DNA from: Salinisphaera sp. LB1
GTDB taxonomy: Bacteria > Pseudomonadota > Gammaproteobacteria > Nevskiales > Salinisphaeraceae
Length of the DNA: 64,000 bases
Assembly (NCBI RefSeq): GCF_003177035.1
Contig: NZ_CP029488.1
Coordinates: 2,232,001 to 2,296,000 of the forward strand
Direction of reading: 5' to 3'
Shown: positions 16,744 through 25,510 of the stretch, piece after piece
Layout of the letters: each line of letters starts with the position of its first letter
Position numbering within the stretch: position 1 is the first letter of the stretch
The notes under the pieces: generated by a model
Told to the model about the DNA's origin: nothing
Database searches by the model: none
What the model saw: only the letters and a program-made list of their open reading frames with translations
Made by a program: the position numbers and the translations under genes

Positions 16744-17226
16744 TTATTCGTGGGCGTGGTTTTCGTCGTGCACGTGCCCGTGTTCGAGCTCGGTGTCGGT
16801 CGCCGGGCGGATCTCGGCGACGTTGACCGTGAAATCCAGCGTCTGGCCGGCGAGTACGTGGTTGCCGTCAACCGTGACCTCGTCGCCGTCCACATCCTTG
16901 ATCGTGACGATCATCGGGCCGGCATCCGACTCGGCGCGGAAACTCATGCCCGGGGCGAGTTCGTCCACGCCCTGAAACGCTTCGCGGTTCACTTTCTGAA
17001 CCAGCTCGTCGCGATAGGGGCCATAGCCTTCCTCGGGCTCGACCGTGGCACGCACTTCCTCGCCCTCGGCGCAGCCTTCGATGGCCTTCTCCAGGCCCGG
17101 CACGATGTTCTCGTGACCGTGCAGATAGGCGAGCGGCTGCCCTTCGCCCGACTGATCAATGATTTCGCCCTCGGTATCGCGCAGGACGTAATGGATACTG
17201 ACGACGTTGTCGCGCTGCGCTTGCAT
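16744..17226 (-). CDS. slyD: FKBP-type peptidyl-prolyl isomerase SlyD
   Basis: 160 residues. FKBP core (MQAQRDNVVSIHYVLRDTEG, PLAYLHGHENIVPGLEKAIE, EEGYGPYRDELVQKVNREAF) with the SlyD insert-in-flap domain between about residues 70 and 130. The C-terminus HGHVHDENHAHE is a metal-binding His-rich tail, as in SlyD where it binds nickel. SlyD is a cytoplasmic folding helper and nickel chaperone for hydrogenase maturation. ATG at 17226 has AGAGG seven bases upstream; the open frame further up is not homologous to the family. Confidence 0.92.
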   Translation of the reverse strand: MQAQRDNVVSIHYVLRDTEGEIIDQSGEGQPLAYLHGHENIVPGLEKAIEGCAEGEEVRATVEPEEGYGPYRDELVQKVNREAFQGVDELAPGMSFRAESDAGPMIVTIKDVDGDEVTVDGNHVLAGQTLDFTVNVAEIRPATDTELEHGHVHDENHAHE

Positions 17227-17349
17227 GTTGGCCTCTTGGTAATTGCGTGCTTTGTTTATGAGCCTTCGAACGTTGCGACGATCGACAAAAATACAATGCC
17301 GGCAGCGCAATTGATTGTCCGACGCTCGATGGATGGCCCGTGGTCCGTG

Positions 17350-17373
17350 AAAAAGCCGGGCCTGAAGCCCGGC
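17350..17373 (-). terminator. Intrinsic terminator after osmC
   Basis: GCCGGGC (17355-17361) pairs with GCCCGGC (17367-17373) with a five-base loop. On the minus strand it is followed by TTTTT, 28 bases after the osmC stop. Confidence 0.8.
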
Positions 17374-17400
17374 TCGTGGTCATGCTTTCGACTGACGCGA

Positions 17401-17826
17401 TCAGCCGTCCAGAGCGGCCGTGAGCGTGATCTCGGCGCCCTTGAACAGGCGCGACACCGGACAGGCATCCTTGGCTTTGTTGGCAGTCTGGCGGAACGTC
17501 TCTTCGTCGAGGCCCGGGACCTTGCCGTGGCAGATCAGATCGATCTGCGTAATCGTGGGCGTGTCGTCGAGCGAGAAGTGCACCTTGGCCTCGGTCCGGA
17601 TCGAATCGGGCGTATGCCCGTCGGCGGCGAGCATGGCGGAAAACTGCATCGAAAAACAGCCCGCATGGGCCGCTCCCAGTAACTCCTCCGGATTGGTGCC
17701 GGTGCCGTCCTCGAAGCGGGTCGTGTATGAGAATTGCCCTTCAAAGGCACCGCTTCCCAGCGCCATATTGCCTTTGCCGGACTTCAGATCACCCTGCCAC
17801 TGGGCATTGGCCTTGCGTACGGGCAT
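17401..17826 (-). CDS. osmC: OsmC-family thiol peroxidase
   Basis: 141 residues, the normal OsmC length. The two redox cysteines are visible in A-H-A-G-C-F-S-M (about residue 57) and K-D-A-C-P-V-S-R (about residue 122). OsmC reduces organic hydroperoxides with lipoyl-type reductants and is usually induced by osmotic or stationary-phase stress. ATG at 17826 is preceded by a perfect AAGGAG site. It diverges from the proP-type gene with a 196-base spacer, an arrangement that would fit joint osmotic control, although no operator was recognised there. Its neighbour OhrR at 4 kb could be relevant but is not adjacent. Confidence 0.92.
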   Translation of the reverse strand: MPVRKANAQWQGDLKSGKGNMALGSGAFEGQFSYTTRFEDGTGTNPEELLGAAHAGCFSMQFSAMLAADGHTPDSIRTEAKVHFSLDDTPTITQIDLICHGKVPGLDEETFRQTANKAKDACPVSRLFKGAEITLTAALDG

Positions 17827-18022
17827 TGATTTCTCCTTTGCGGTTTCGACGTGACCAATGAATCTAAGGGGCACACCATCATAAGACAAGATCGTGGTCG
17901 CTCCGCGGGCGGCGGAACAGGCCGGCAACGCGCTGCAATTCGCCGAATTCCGTATTTGTCGAGCTTCCGGGATACTGCTAGTTTCGAAAGACGACTCGAT
18001 AACACGGGCTTTCCCGACAACA

Positions 18023-19393
18023 ATGAGCGACACGAGCGACGACAGTTTTTCTGTCGACAGTGACGACGTACAACGGGCGGTTGTGGCGGCCGCCATGGGC
18101 AACGCGCTGGAATGGTTCGATTTCAGTGTCTATTCCTATATGGCGGCCACCATCGGCAGCGTTTTCTTTCCTTCGCATAGCGACTCGGCGGCTTTGCTCG
18201 CTGCGTTCGCGGGGTTTGCCGTGGCGTTCATGGTTCGCCCGCTGGGCGGCCTGTTCTTCGGCCCGCTGGGCGACAAGATAGGGCGCTCCGCTGTCCTGGC
18301 GACGACTATCATCCTGATGTCGATCGGCACCTTCGCCATCGGCGTGCTGCCGAGTTTCCAGGCCATCGGCATCTGGGCGCCCATCTTCCTCGTTCTCGCC
18401 CGCCTGGTGCAGGGGTTTTCCACCGGTGGCGAATACGGCGGGGCCGCGACGTTCATCTGTGAGTATTCGCCCGATAGGAATCGCGGCTTCCTGGCGAGTT
18501 TCCTGGAATTCGGCACCCTGGGTGGCTATATCTTCGGGGCGCTGCTGGTGCTGGGCACGCATATGATCATGGGCGACGCCGCCTTCCACAGCTGGGGCTG
18601 GCGCATCCCGTTCCTGTTCGCCGCCCCGCTGGGCCTGTTCGGCTTGTATCTGCGGCTCAAGCTCGAGGACAGTCCCGCGTTCGAGGCGGTCAAGGAGAAG
18701 GGCGAAGCCAAGGGCTCGCTGGGCGAAGTGGTTTCCAACCATCTGCGTCAGCTCATGCTCTGCATGGGGCTCGTGCTGATTCTCAACGTCGCCTACTACG
18801 CGATTCTGACCTATCTGCCTTCCTATCTCACATCGGAGCTCGATATCGGTTCGATCGAGTCCACCCTGCTGCTGGTGGCCACCATGGTGGGCATGATGTG
18901 TGTGATCTACCTGTTCGGCGCGCTGTCGGACCGGGTCGGGCGCAAGCCGGTACTGGTCGGTGCTTGCACCGGCTTCATTCTGTTGTCGTATCCGGCGTTC
19001 GCCATGCTGCAGACGACCGAGGTGTGGGGCATCGTCGCCGGTCTGGTGATTCTCGGGCTGCTGACGGTCTCATTGGCCGGGACCATGCCGGCCACGTTGC
19101 CGGCGATCTTCCCCACCAACGTGCGCTACGGCGGGTTCGCGATCGCCTACAACATTTCGACCGCGTTGTTCGGCGGCACGGCGCCGTATGTCATCCAGTG
19201 GTTGATCGGTGTCACCGGCGACAAGTCGGTGCCGGCGTTCTATCTGATGACCGCGGCCGCCATCGCGCTCATTCCCATACTCCTCATCCCGGAGACCGCC
19301 GCCCGGCCATTACCGGGTTCGAAGGCCCAGTATGCCCGCGGCAGCGGGACCGGCGGCGGTGGCCCGCAGAAGCAGCCAGCGCCGGCGGCCTGA
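18023..19393 (+). CDS. proP: MFS proline/glycine betaine transporter, ProP-like
   Basis: 456 residues with 12 membrane helices, metabolite:H+ symporter subfamily. Similarity to E. coli ProP runs through the whole core: MGNALEWFDFSVYSYMAATI, FMVRPLGGLFFGPLGDKIGR, QGFSTGGEYGGAATFICEYS with PDRNRGF, and MPATLPAIFPTNVRYGGFAI. ProP imports compatible solutes during osmotic upshift. The E. coli protein has a long C-terminal coiled-coil that tunes osmosensing; here the protein ends in a short Gly/Pro tail after E-T-A-A-R-P-L, so that element is missing. The ATG at 18023 sits directly before the first conserved region. A related MHS substrate such as another organic acid or betaine is possible. Confidence 0.85.
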   Translation: MSDTSDDSFSVDSDDVQRAVVAAAMGNALEWFDFSVYSYMAATIGSVFFPSHSDSAALLAAFAGFAVAFMVRPLGGLFFGPLGDKIGRSAVLATTIILMSIGTFAIGVLPSFQAIGIWAPIFLVLARLVQGFSTGGEYGGAATFICEYSPDRNRGFLASFLEFGTLGGYIFGALLVLGTHMIMGDAAFHSWGWRIPFLFAAPLGLFGLYLRLKLEDSPAFEAVKEKGEAKGSLGEVVSNHLRQLMLCMGLVLILNVAYYAILTYLPSYLTSELDIGSIESTLLLVATMVGMMCVIYLFGALSDRVGRKPVLVGACTGFILLSYPAFAMLQTTEVWGIVAGLVILGLLTVSLAGTMPATLPAIFPTNVRYGGFAIAYNISTALFGGTAPYVIQWLIGVTGDKSVPAFYLMTAAAIALIPILLIPETAARPLPGSKAQYARGSGTGGGGPQKQPAPAA

Positions 19394-19414
19394 TCCGGTT
19401 GCCACGCGCCATGA

Positions 19415-19447
19415 GCCGCCGCTGGAAGCCAGCGGCGGCTTTTTTTT
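19415..19447 (+). terminator. Intrinsic terminator after proP-like gene
   Basis: GCCGCCGCTGG (19415-19425) pairs with CCAGCGGCGGC (19429-19439) and is followed by eight T. Very strong on the plus strand. Confidence 0.92.
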
Positions 19448-19481
19448 CGGCGTGCATCGCCGTCGGCATACAGCTGCCGGG

Positions 19482-20258
19482 TCAATGTGCGTAGATCATC
19501 TTTCGCGTCATGCCACCGTCGGCGATCAGCGTCTGGCCGGTGATGAAGGCGGCGTCGGGGCCGGCCAGAAACGCCACCACGCCGGCGATGTCCGCGCCGA
19601 TACCGACACGGCCGGTCGGATGTTGGGCGTGATCCACCGCGCGCAATGCGGGCGGGACATCGGCGCCGGCCTGTTCGCCGCGCACATCGATCCAGCCGGG
19701 CGCGACGGCGTTGACCCGGATCGCCGGGCCCAGGCTCATCGCCAGCGCGTGGGTCAGGGCTTCGATGCCGCCCTTGGCGGCGGCATAGGCCTCGGTCTGC
19801 GGTTCCGACTGATAGGCGCGGCTGGAGGCCATGTTGACGATGGCGGCGTTCGGCTGCCCGCGCAGCAGCGGGACGGTATGCTTGGTCACCAGGAAGACGC
19901 CGGTCAGGTTGACGTCGATGACGCGCTGCCAGTCGGCCAGCGCCAGCTGTTCCACCGGGCCGTTGAACGGCGCTGCGATGCCGGCATTGTTGACCACCAG
20001 ATCGAGCCGGCCGTGCCGGTCCCGGATTGCGGCCGTGGTGGCTTGTATATCGGCTTCGCAGGCGACATCCGTGACGGTCGTGAATACATTATTCGCGTGC
20101 GCCTGGTTTCCCAGGGCGGCGCGCAGGTCGTCGAGCGCCGCTGGATCGCGGTCCAGACACCACACGATATGGCCGTCGGTTATCAGGCGTCGTGCGATCG
20201 CACGGCCGATGCCCTGGGCCGCGCCCGTGATCAGACAGATTTTGTCGGAAGCGGTCAT
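19482..20258 (-). CDS. Short-chain dehydrogenase/reductase
   Basis: 258 residues. T-G-A-A-Q-G-I-G at residues 11-18, N-N-A-G at about 89-92, an S-S after N-M-A at 142-143, and Y-A-A-A-K at about 155-159. The end G-Q-T-L-I-A-D-G-G-M-T-R-K matches classical NAD(P)-dependent SDRs with a GG-rich C-terminal stretch. Substrate unknown. It is divergent from the CoA-transferase gene with a 172-base gap. Confidence 0.88.
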   Translation of the reverse strand: MTASDKICLITGAAQGIGRAIARRLITDGHIVWCLDRDPAALDDLRAALGNQAHANNVFTTVTDVACEADIQATTAAIRDRHGRLDLVVNNAGIAAPFNGPVEQLALADWQRVIDVNLTGVFLVTKHTVPLLRGQPNAAIVNMASSRAYQSEPQTEAYAAAKGGIEALTHALAMSLGPAIRVNAVAPGWIDVRGEQAGADVPPALRAVDHAQHPTGRVGIGADIAGVVAFLAGPDAAFITGQTLIADGGMTRKMIYAH

Positions 20259-20430
20259 GCCGGAAAAATGGCTTGGATTTCACTGCCGATAGTGCGCCGC
20301 GTTGGCGCCGAACAAAACCGCCGACAGCGCCGCTGGTTTTCGGCCGGCTCGTCGGCTGACCACCGTGTGGATAGCCCAGGCGCGCCCTCCGGCGTCGCGT
20401 GAAAATGCAATAGGCTCTAGACTGCGACCC

Positions 20431-21642
20431 ATGAAACAGCCTTTGAACGGATATCGCGTCTGCGATATGACGGCCATGATTTCCGGCCCGCTGGCCACCA
20501 TGCAACTGGCCGACCAGGGGGCCGACGTGATCAAGGTCGAGCGCCCCGGGGTGGGCGATTACACCCGCCTGGCCTCGAATCGTCGGGCGGGCATGTCGGC
20601 CAGCTTTTTGAACAACAATCGCAACAAGCGTTCGCTCGCGCTGGATCTGAAGCATTCCGAGGGTCTGGCCGTGCTCAAACGTATTGCCGCGACATCCGAT
20701 GTGTTCGTGCAGAATTTCCGGCCGGGCGTGGCCGAGCGCATCGGCATCGGTGAAGCGGCTATCCGCGAGGTGGCGCCGGATATCATCTACGTATCGATCA
20801 GCGGTTTCGGCGCGGACGGGCCGTATGCGGCCAAGCCGGTCTATGATCCGCTGGTGCAGGCGCTGTCGGGGCTGGCCAGCATTCAGGGCGGCTCGGACGT
20901 GGCGCGGCCGCGCCTGGTACGCACGATCCTGCCCGACAAGCTCACCGGTTATGTCGCCGCCCAGGCGATCACGGCTGCCTTGCTCGCGCGGGCCAACGGC
21001 GGTGGCGGGCAGCACATACAGTTGTCGATGCTCGACGCCGTGATCGATTTTCTCTGGCATTCCGACATGAACAGCCAGACGTTCGTCGGCGCCGACATAG
21101 ACCAGTCGCAGGCCGCCAGTTTCATCGATCTGATTTACCAGACCACCACGGGTTACATCAGTGTCGCGGTGCAGACCGACGCCCAGTGGCAGGCGCTCAC
21201 CGAGGCCCTGGAAACCCCGCATTGGCGCGACGATCCGCGTTTCGCGACGCCAGCGGATCGTCAGGACAACATCGATGCCCGGCTGGCGCTGACCCAGGAG
21301 CGACTGCGTCAAGCCAGTGCGGAACACTGGCTCGAGCGGCTGACGGAATACGGCGTGCCCTGTGCGCCGGTGCTCACGCGTTCGGATCTGGTCGATCATC
21401 CACAGATCCGGGCCAACGGCAGCGTACTGGAAACCGATCACGCAATCGCCGGGCGCCTGCGTCAGGCCCGGCCGGCGGCGCGTTTTTCCGCAGCCGGTGA
21501 GATGCCCATGCGCGGCGCCCCACGGCTGGCCGCCGATACCCGATCGGTGCTTGCGGATGCCGGTTACGACGCCGCCGCGATCGCGGCCCTGATCGACAGT
21601 GGGGCGGTGGCTGTCGCCGATACGCAAGGCAACGCCGGATGA
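20431..21642 (+). CDS. CaiB/BaiF family (class III) CoA-transferase
   Basis: 403 residues. Family III markers: M-I-S-G-P-L-A-T-M-Q-L-A-D-Q-G-A-D-V-I-K-V-E at residues 11-32, NNNRNKRSLALDLKHSEG, Q-N-F-R-P-G, and L-S-M-L-D-A holding the catalytic aspartate at about residue 206. These enzymes move CoA from a donor such as succinyl-CoA to an acyl acid. The next gene (GST) overlaps by four bases. Many members serve degradation of branched or aromatic acids; the substrate is not readable here. Start at the ATG 20431, which matches the family N-terminus. Confidence 0.9.
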   Translation: MKQPLNGYRVCDMTAMISGPLATMQLADQGADVIKVERPGVGDYTRLASNRRAGMSASFLNNNRNKRSLALDLKHSEGLAVLKRIAATSDVFVQNFRPGVAERIGIGEAAIREVAPDIIYVSISGFGADGPYAAKPVYDPLVQALSGLASIQGGSDVARPRLVRTILPDKLTGYVAAQAITAALLARANGGGGQHIQLSMLDAVIDFLWHSDMNSQTFVGADIDQSQAASFIDLIYQTTTGYISVAVQTDAQWQALTEALETPHWRDDPRFATPADRQDNIDARLALTQERLRQASAEHWLERLTEYGVPCAPVLTRSDLVDHPQIRANGSVLETDHAIAGRLRQARPAARFSAAGEMPMRGAPRLAADTRSVLADAGYDAAAIAALIDSGAVAVADTQGNAG

Positions 21643-22358
21643 TCGATTTCTATTACTGGCCCACGCCCAACGGCTGGAAGATATCGATCCTGCTCGAGGA
21701 ACTGGGCCTCGCGTACCGGAGCATGGCGGTAGATATCAATGCGGGGGATCAGTTTGACCCCGAGTTTCTGGCGATATCGCCGAATAACCGCATGCCGGCC
21801 ATCGTCGATCACGCCCCGCCGCCCGACTACGGCGAGGCCGCGGTGTCGGTGTTCGAATCGGGCGCGATCGCGCGCTATCTGGCGAAAAAGGCCGGCGCGT
21901 TGTACCCGCCGGATGCGCGCCTTCGCACCCAGATCGACGAATGGCTGTTCTGGCAGGTCGGCAATCTCGGTCCCATGGGCGGGCAGATGAGCCATTATGT
22001 CAACTACGCACCCGGCGAACATGCGTATTCCGAGACACGCTATCGCAATGAGTATCATCGCTGTCTCGGCGTGCTGGAGCGGCGGTTGGCCGATCGCGAT
22101 TACCTGGTCGGCGAGACTTACACCATCGCCGATATCATCAACTGGCCGTGGGTGTTGATCGCCAGGGCCATGGGGCAGCCGCTGGACGAATTTCCGCGGG
22201 TCGCGGCCTGGCGCCAGCGCATCAAGCAACGCCCCGCGGTCCAGCGCGGTGTGGATCTCGGCAAGCAGTGGCGGGGCGGCCAGCCGAAAAGCGAGGCGGC
22301 ACGGCGGCGACTGTTCGAGCAGACCGCGGATACGGCGCGGACATCTTCGCGCGACTGA
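21639..22358 (+). CDS. Nu-class glutathione S-transferase (YfcG-like)
   Basis: 239 residues. Thioredoxin-like N-domain: Y-W-P-T-P-N-G-W-K-I-S-I at residues 5-16, P-N-N-R-M-P-A-I-V at about 48-56, and F-E-S-G-A-I-A-R-Y-L at about 74-83. The E-S after the cis-proline region is the glutathione-binding pair, and T-P-N-G-.K is typical of YfcG/YghU-type enzymes that act as disulfide-bond reductases. Helical C-domain ends near residue 210, followed by a polar tail. Translationally coupled (ATGA) to the CoA-transferase. Confidence 0.9.
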   Translation: MIDFYYWPTPNGWKISILLEELGLAYRSMAVDINAGDQFDPEFLAISPNNRMPAIVDHAPPPDYGEAAVSVFESGAIARYLAKKAGALYPPDARLRTQIDEWLFWQVGNLGPMGGQMSHYVNYAPGEHAYSETRYRNEYHRCLGVLERRLADRDYLVGETYTIADIINWPWVLIARAMGQPLDEFPRVAAWRQRIKQRPAVQRGVDLGKQWRGGQPKSEAARRRLFEQTADTARTSSRD

Positions 22359-22423
22359 GCGCGACCAGTACAATTCCGGCCTTCGTCAGCCCCCGGGGCT
22401 CATCGATCGTCAGGAGAAAGGTC

Positions 22424-22849
22424 ATGTTTGCGTTCATCAAGGCGTTTGTTGCCGGGCTTATTGCCATGCTCGGTTTCAATCAGGGGTTGCTCTGGCTGTT
22501 CGATCGCCTGTCGATTGCGAACACCACGAGCTGGAGCCCGCAGGATCTGCTGGGGACCGGCATACCGGTCGTGGCATGGCTGGCGCTCTGGGGCGCGCTG
22601 TGGGGTCTGGTGGTCTGGTCGCTCGTACGCCGTGCCGAGGCGGCGGGCTATTACGTGGGCGCGATCATTCTGGGTGGCGTGCTGCTGACCGGCGGCGCCG
22701 CAGCGATCACGCCCTGGCTGGGCGGCGCGCTGTTCGGCGTGTCCCTGACCGGTTATGCGATGAACGCGATCGGCGTGGTGCTGGCGGCCAATGCGGCCTA
22801 CGGCCTGGGCTTCGCCGTGATCATGCGACTGTTGCATCCGCCGCGTTGA
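22424..22849 (+). CDS. Conserved-looking integral membrane protein of unknown function
   Basis: 141 residues with four predicted membrane helices (about residues 5-25, 46-66, 75-97 and 106-133). No catalytic motif is visible. AGGAG lies eight bases before the ATG at 22424. It follows the GST gene by 65 bases and may be in the same transcript. Not recognised as a named family. Confidence 0.7.
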   Translation: MFAFIKAFVAGLIAMLGFNQGLLWLFDRLSIANTTSWSPQDLLGTGIPVVAWLALWGALWGLVVWSLVRRAEAAGYYVGAIILGGVLLTGGAAAITPWLGGALFGVSLTGYAMNAIGVVLAANAAYGLGFAVIMRLLHPPR

Positions 22850-22949
22850 GCGGGCCGCCGCGGCCGTCGCAGCACGAAACAGGTCGGCTCGCCGTCATCG
22901 CGGCCATGACTGACGAGACAGGGATCGCCGCCGTGACTGCGCGTCAGTC

Positions 22950-23450
22950 AGCGGCGGACGCTCAATCCCGGGCCGGGGCCGCTGCACTTGGTGGTGGTGA
23001 ACACGCGGCTGCGTTCGCGCATCGCGATCCGGCTCTGCAGCGCGTTCATCCGATCCCGGGTGTCGACCGCTTCGGTCAGATCGGTGGCGAACCCGGCCAG
23101 CCGCCAGGCTGCGCCGGCGCTACCGCGTGCCGGAAAAGCACGATCACGAATTCAGCGGATTTCGCCGTCCGGTCGATCGATACGGAAGCTCTCATGGTAT
23201 GGCCCGTGTGCCGCGTCGCGCTTGAACGTCTTGCGTACCCGTTCGCGATCGCTTGCATGAACCCGGACCAGTCGTTTTCCCGGGTCTTCGTGGAGACCGG
23301 CACACGGTTGTCCCCAGATGTGCTCATACGCGTATAAATCGGTTCGTCGCCGGGCGGATTGGTCATCCAGAATACTTCCCGGCTATGCTCGGCGAGTTCG
23401 CGCAAGCGGGGCGTGTCGCGTCGCGCCAGACCCGAGCACGGTGACGCGAT
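22950..23450 (-). pseudogene. Decayed PAS-domain sensor protein (kinase-type PAS fragment)
   Basis: Read on the minus strand the segment encodes a recognisable PAS fold, but not in one open frame. One frame gives ELAEHSREVFWMTNPPGDEP; the next frame continues with YEHIWGQPCAGLHEDP, then HASDRERV, YHESFRIDRPDGEIR, a TGA in place of the conserved tryptophan before IRDRAFPARG, and L-A-G-F-A-T-D-L-T-E. So there is at least one frameshift (near 23330) and one in-frame stop (near 23153). The reading then reaches another stop near 22950 with no histidine-kinase domain. This fills the otherwise gene-free stretch 22850-23624. Confidence 0.75.
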
Positions 23451-23624
23451 CTGTGGATGCGCCGTGGCAAGGTCCCTGGGCCGGGCGCTGGCGTGTCGAG
23501 TACGTGACATGGGACCGATCGGTTAGCGGTGGCGAAACACCCCCCGCGACCATAATATATGGGCGTTGCGTATGGTCGCCTTGGCGGCGCGCGCGAGATA
23601 GAGGCCGGGTAGCCAGGAGACGCT

Positions 23625-24254
23625 ATGCGTAATGATTTTGCTGTTCATATCGTAGACGATGACCCCGGCGTTCGGGAGTCAATGAAAACGCTGGTGCGGG
23701 GCGCCGAATATCCGGCGTTTTGCTATCCCAGCGCTTCGGCTTTTCTGGAGCGCTGCGATTCGGTGACGGGGTGTGCGCTGATTGACCTGCGCCTGCAGGA
23801 TATGGACGGCATCGCGCTGCAGAAGGAATTGATCGCGCGGCAAAGCCCGCTCGATATCGTCATGATGAGCGCTTATGGGGATATCGAACATGCCGTCGAA
23901 GCGATGCGCCTCGGCGCGGTCGATTTCCTTGAAAAGCCCTTCGACCCCGATTACCTGCTCAAGCAACTGTACGAGCTTTCGCGCGCGAGCGACACGAATG
24001 AACGTCTCCAGCGCGAAGCGCGGCAGCGGGCGGCGCTGATCGATACCCTGACACCGCGCGAAAAGCAGGTGCTCAGCGGTATTGTCGACGGCCAGGCAAA
24101 CAAGCAGGTAGCGGCCGATCTCGGCATCAGCGCGCGCACGGTGGAAACGCATCGCGTCCACATCATGCAGAAGTTGCAGGCGGATTCGCTGGCGCATCTG
24201 GTGCGCATCTGGCTGGCCGCAGCCGCGCTGCAGGAAACCGCGTCCGAGCCATGA
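23625..24254 (+). CDS. FixJ/NarL-family response regulator
   Basis: 209 residues. Receiver domain with the acidic pocket D11-D12-D13, phospho-acceptor D54 in A-L-I-D-L-R, a conserved threonine position replaced by serine in M-M-S-A-Y-G-D, and lysine in L-E-K-P-F-D. The C-terminal LuxR-type helix-turn-helix holds LTPREKQVLSGIVDGQANKQ and ISARTVETHRVHIMQKL. This is the FixJ/TodT layout that pairs with PAS sensor kinases. The only candidate partner nearby is the decayed PAS gene on the other strand, so the regulator looks orphaned. Ribosome site AGGAG before the ATG. Confidence 0.9.
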   Translation: MRNDFAVHIVDDDPGVRESMKTLVRGAEYPAFCYPSASAFLERCDSVTGCALIDLRLQDMDGIALQKELIARQSPLDIVMMSAYGDIEHAVEAMRLGAVDFLEKPFDPDYLLKQLYELSRASDTNERLQREARQRAALIDTLTPREKQVLSGIVDGQANKQVAADLGISARTVETHRVHIMQKLQADSLAHLVRIWLAAAALQETASEP

Positions 24255-24303
24255 GCCGTCCGGGCTCGACCGGTTGTATCCGAACCTCGAATGCGAACAA
24301 GAA

Positions 24304-24335
24304 AAGCCGCTGATCAACAATCAGCGGCTTTTTTT
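24304..24335. terminator. Intrinsic terminator between response regulator and DUF1328 gene
   Basis: AAGCCGCTGAT (24304-24314) pairs with ATCAGCGGCTT (24320-24330), followed by seven T in total on the plus strand. On the minus strand it is followed by TTTT and may also stop transcription of the small membrane gene. Confidence 0.9.
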
Positions 24336-24342
24336 CACGGCG

Positions 24343-24519
24343 CTACAATCGCGGCCCGCGGCCTCGCACCGCATTGGATATGAGGGCGAGCACGAACAGC
24401 ACGATAAAGATGAAGAACAGGATCTTGGCGATCGACGCCGCACCCGCGGCAATCCCGCCGAAACCGAAAACCGCCGCGATGATGGCGATGATGAAAAATA
24501 CGACAGCCCATCCGAGCAT
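24343..24519 (-). CDS. DUF1328 (YtjA) small membrane protein
   Basis: 58 residues, found by reading the sequence. [20 protein letters not shown] followed by [15 protein letters not shown] and a second helix [18 protein letters not shown]. This is the DUF1328/YtjA signature. AAGGAG lies before the ATG at 24519. Members are two-helix inner-membrane proteins, often stress induced; function unknown. Confidence 0.88.
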   Translation of the reverse strand: MLGWAVVFFIIAIIAAVFGFGGIAAGAASIAKILFFIFIVLFVLALISNAVRGRGPRL

Positions 24520-24685
24520 GACTCAACTCCTTGTTGTCGCGCTGCGTCAAGCCGGTCGAGCGAAAGTACTCGATTCGATGTTCGCGCATTCTCGCCGACG
24601 CTTCCGCATAGTCCTGAGTATCGCGTGCCATCATGTATGAAACATGAACCGCGTGGTGAGAATTTCGTCTTTTTTGAGACGGCGT

Positions 24686-25123
24686 TCAACCGAGTTGCGA
24701 ATCCAGATGTTTCTCGATCTCGGCATCGTTCTGGCGGGTCCAGTCCTTGTCGATGCTGGCCGCCACGCATTGCGACAGCGGGCTGTCCAGATGCTCGCGC
24801 AGCCGGCCCAGGAAGTGGGGCGCGGCGACCAGCACGAGTTCATCGAAAGCGTTGTCGTTGAATCCCGACTTGAGTCGGGCCACGACTTCCTTGGCAAACA
24901 TGTCTTCGTGCTTTTCGCTGGTTCGGGTTTGCGGATCGGCCTGGTGGCGCCCGTGCGCCGCCGAATCCTCGATTTCGCCCTTGCCGCCGGTGCGCAGATC
25001 GCCTTCGTGTTTGCGACTCTCGTCGTGATAGAACGCGTCCACGCGGGACAGGGCGCCGATTCCTTGACGCGAAAACAACCGTGCGGCGGCTGCATCGGCG
25101 ACCAGAATCCATTGCTTGGCCAT
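24686..25123 (-). CDS. Host-attachment-protein family (eRF1-like) protein
   Basis: 145 residues. K-Q-W-I-L-V-A-D-A-A-A-A-R-L-F at the N-terminus, a central H-E-D-M-F-A-K-E-V, ELVLVAAPHFLGRLREHLD, and a C-terminal D-K-D-W-T segment are the features of the family named for an Agrobacterium host-attachment protein. These proteins have a fold like eRF1/pelota middle domains, and their bacterial role is unclear. Together with CsbD and DUF1328 neighbours on the same strand it forms a small stress-type group. ATG at 25123 with GAGG upstream. Confidence 0.85.
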   Translation of the reverse strand: MAKQWILVADAAAARLFSRQGIGALSRVDAFYHDESRKHEGDLRTGGKGEIEDSAAHGRHQADPQTRTSEKHEDMFAKEVVARLKSGFNDNAFDELVLVAAPHFLGRLREHLDSPLSQCVAASIDKDWTRQNDAEIEKHLDSQLG

Positions 25124-25155
25124 GAAACCTCGCTTTGTCGGTGGCAACCGACCTT

Positions 25156-25353
25156 TTAGAACTTGCGTTCGAATTCCCTGAGTTTTTCCTCGGCGGCCTG
25201 CTTGGTATCGCCGTACTTCTCCTGGATCTTGCCGAGCAGGTTCTCGCGCTTGCCGCGAACCTGTTCTATATCGTCATCGGTCAAGCGGCCCCAGTGCTCG
25301 CGTACGGCACCCTTGATGCGATCCCACTGGCCTTCGAACTGATCATCGTTCAT
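25156..25353 (-). CDS. CsbD-family stress protein
   Basis: 65 residues: MNDDQFEGQWDRIKGAVREH, W-G-R-L-T-D-D-D, GKRENLLGKIQEKYGDTKQA, then an E/K-rich end. This is the CsbD pattern, a short acidic helical protein family induced in general stress and stationary phase. Start at the ATG 25353, which gives the family length; the longer open frame is not homologous. It is separated by 32 bases from the host-attachment-type gene. Confidence 0.9.
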   Translation of the reverse strand: MNDDQFEGQWDRIKGAVREHWGRLTDDDIEQVRGKRENLLGKIQEKYGDTKQAAEEKLREFERKF

Positions 25354-25510
25354 GACGAACTCTTGGTTGCAAAACGCATGAAACACGCTAACAGCGCGCG
25401 TTGACCACACCATCCGGGCAATTACCCAGGCGCGCTCCGGCGGGCGCAAGCATTCGCGGTCGCCGGGCATAATCTTTAAGCTCGGGACTTCGCCTTCCAA
25501 TGCCCATGCC

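Noticed and set aside
22850-23337. Plus-strand open frames in the gap before the response regulator
   Set aside because: They are shadows of the decayed PAS gene on the minus strand, whose residues are clearly recognisable.
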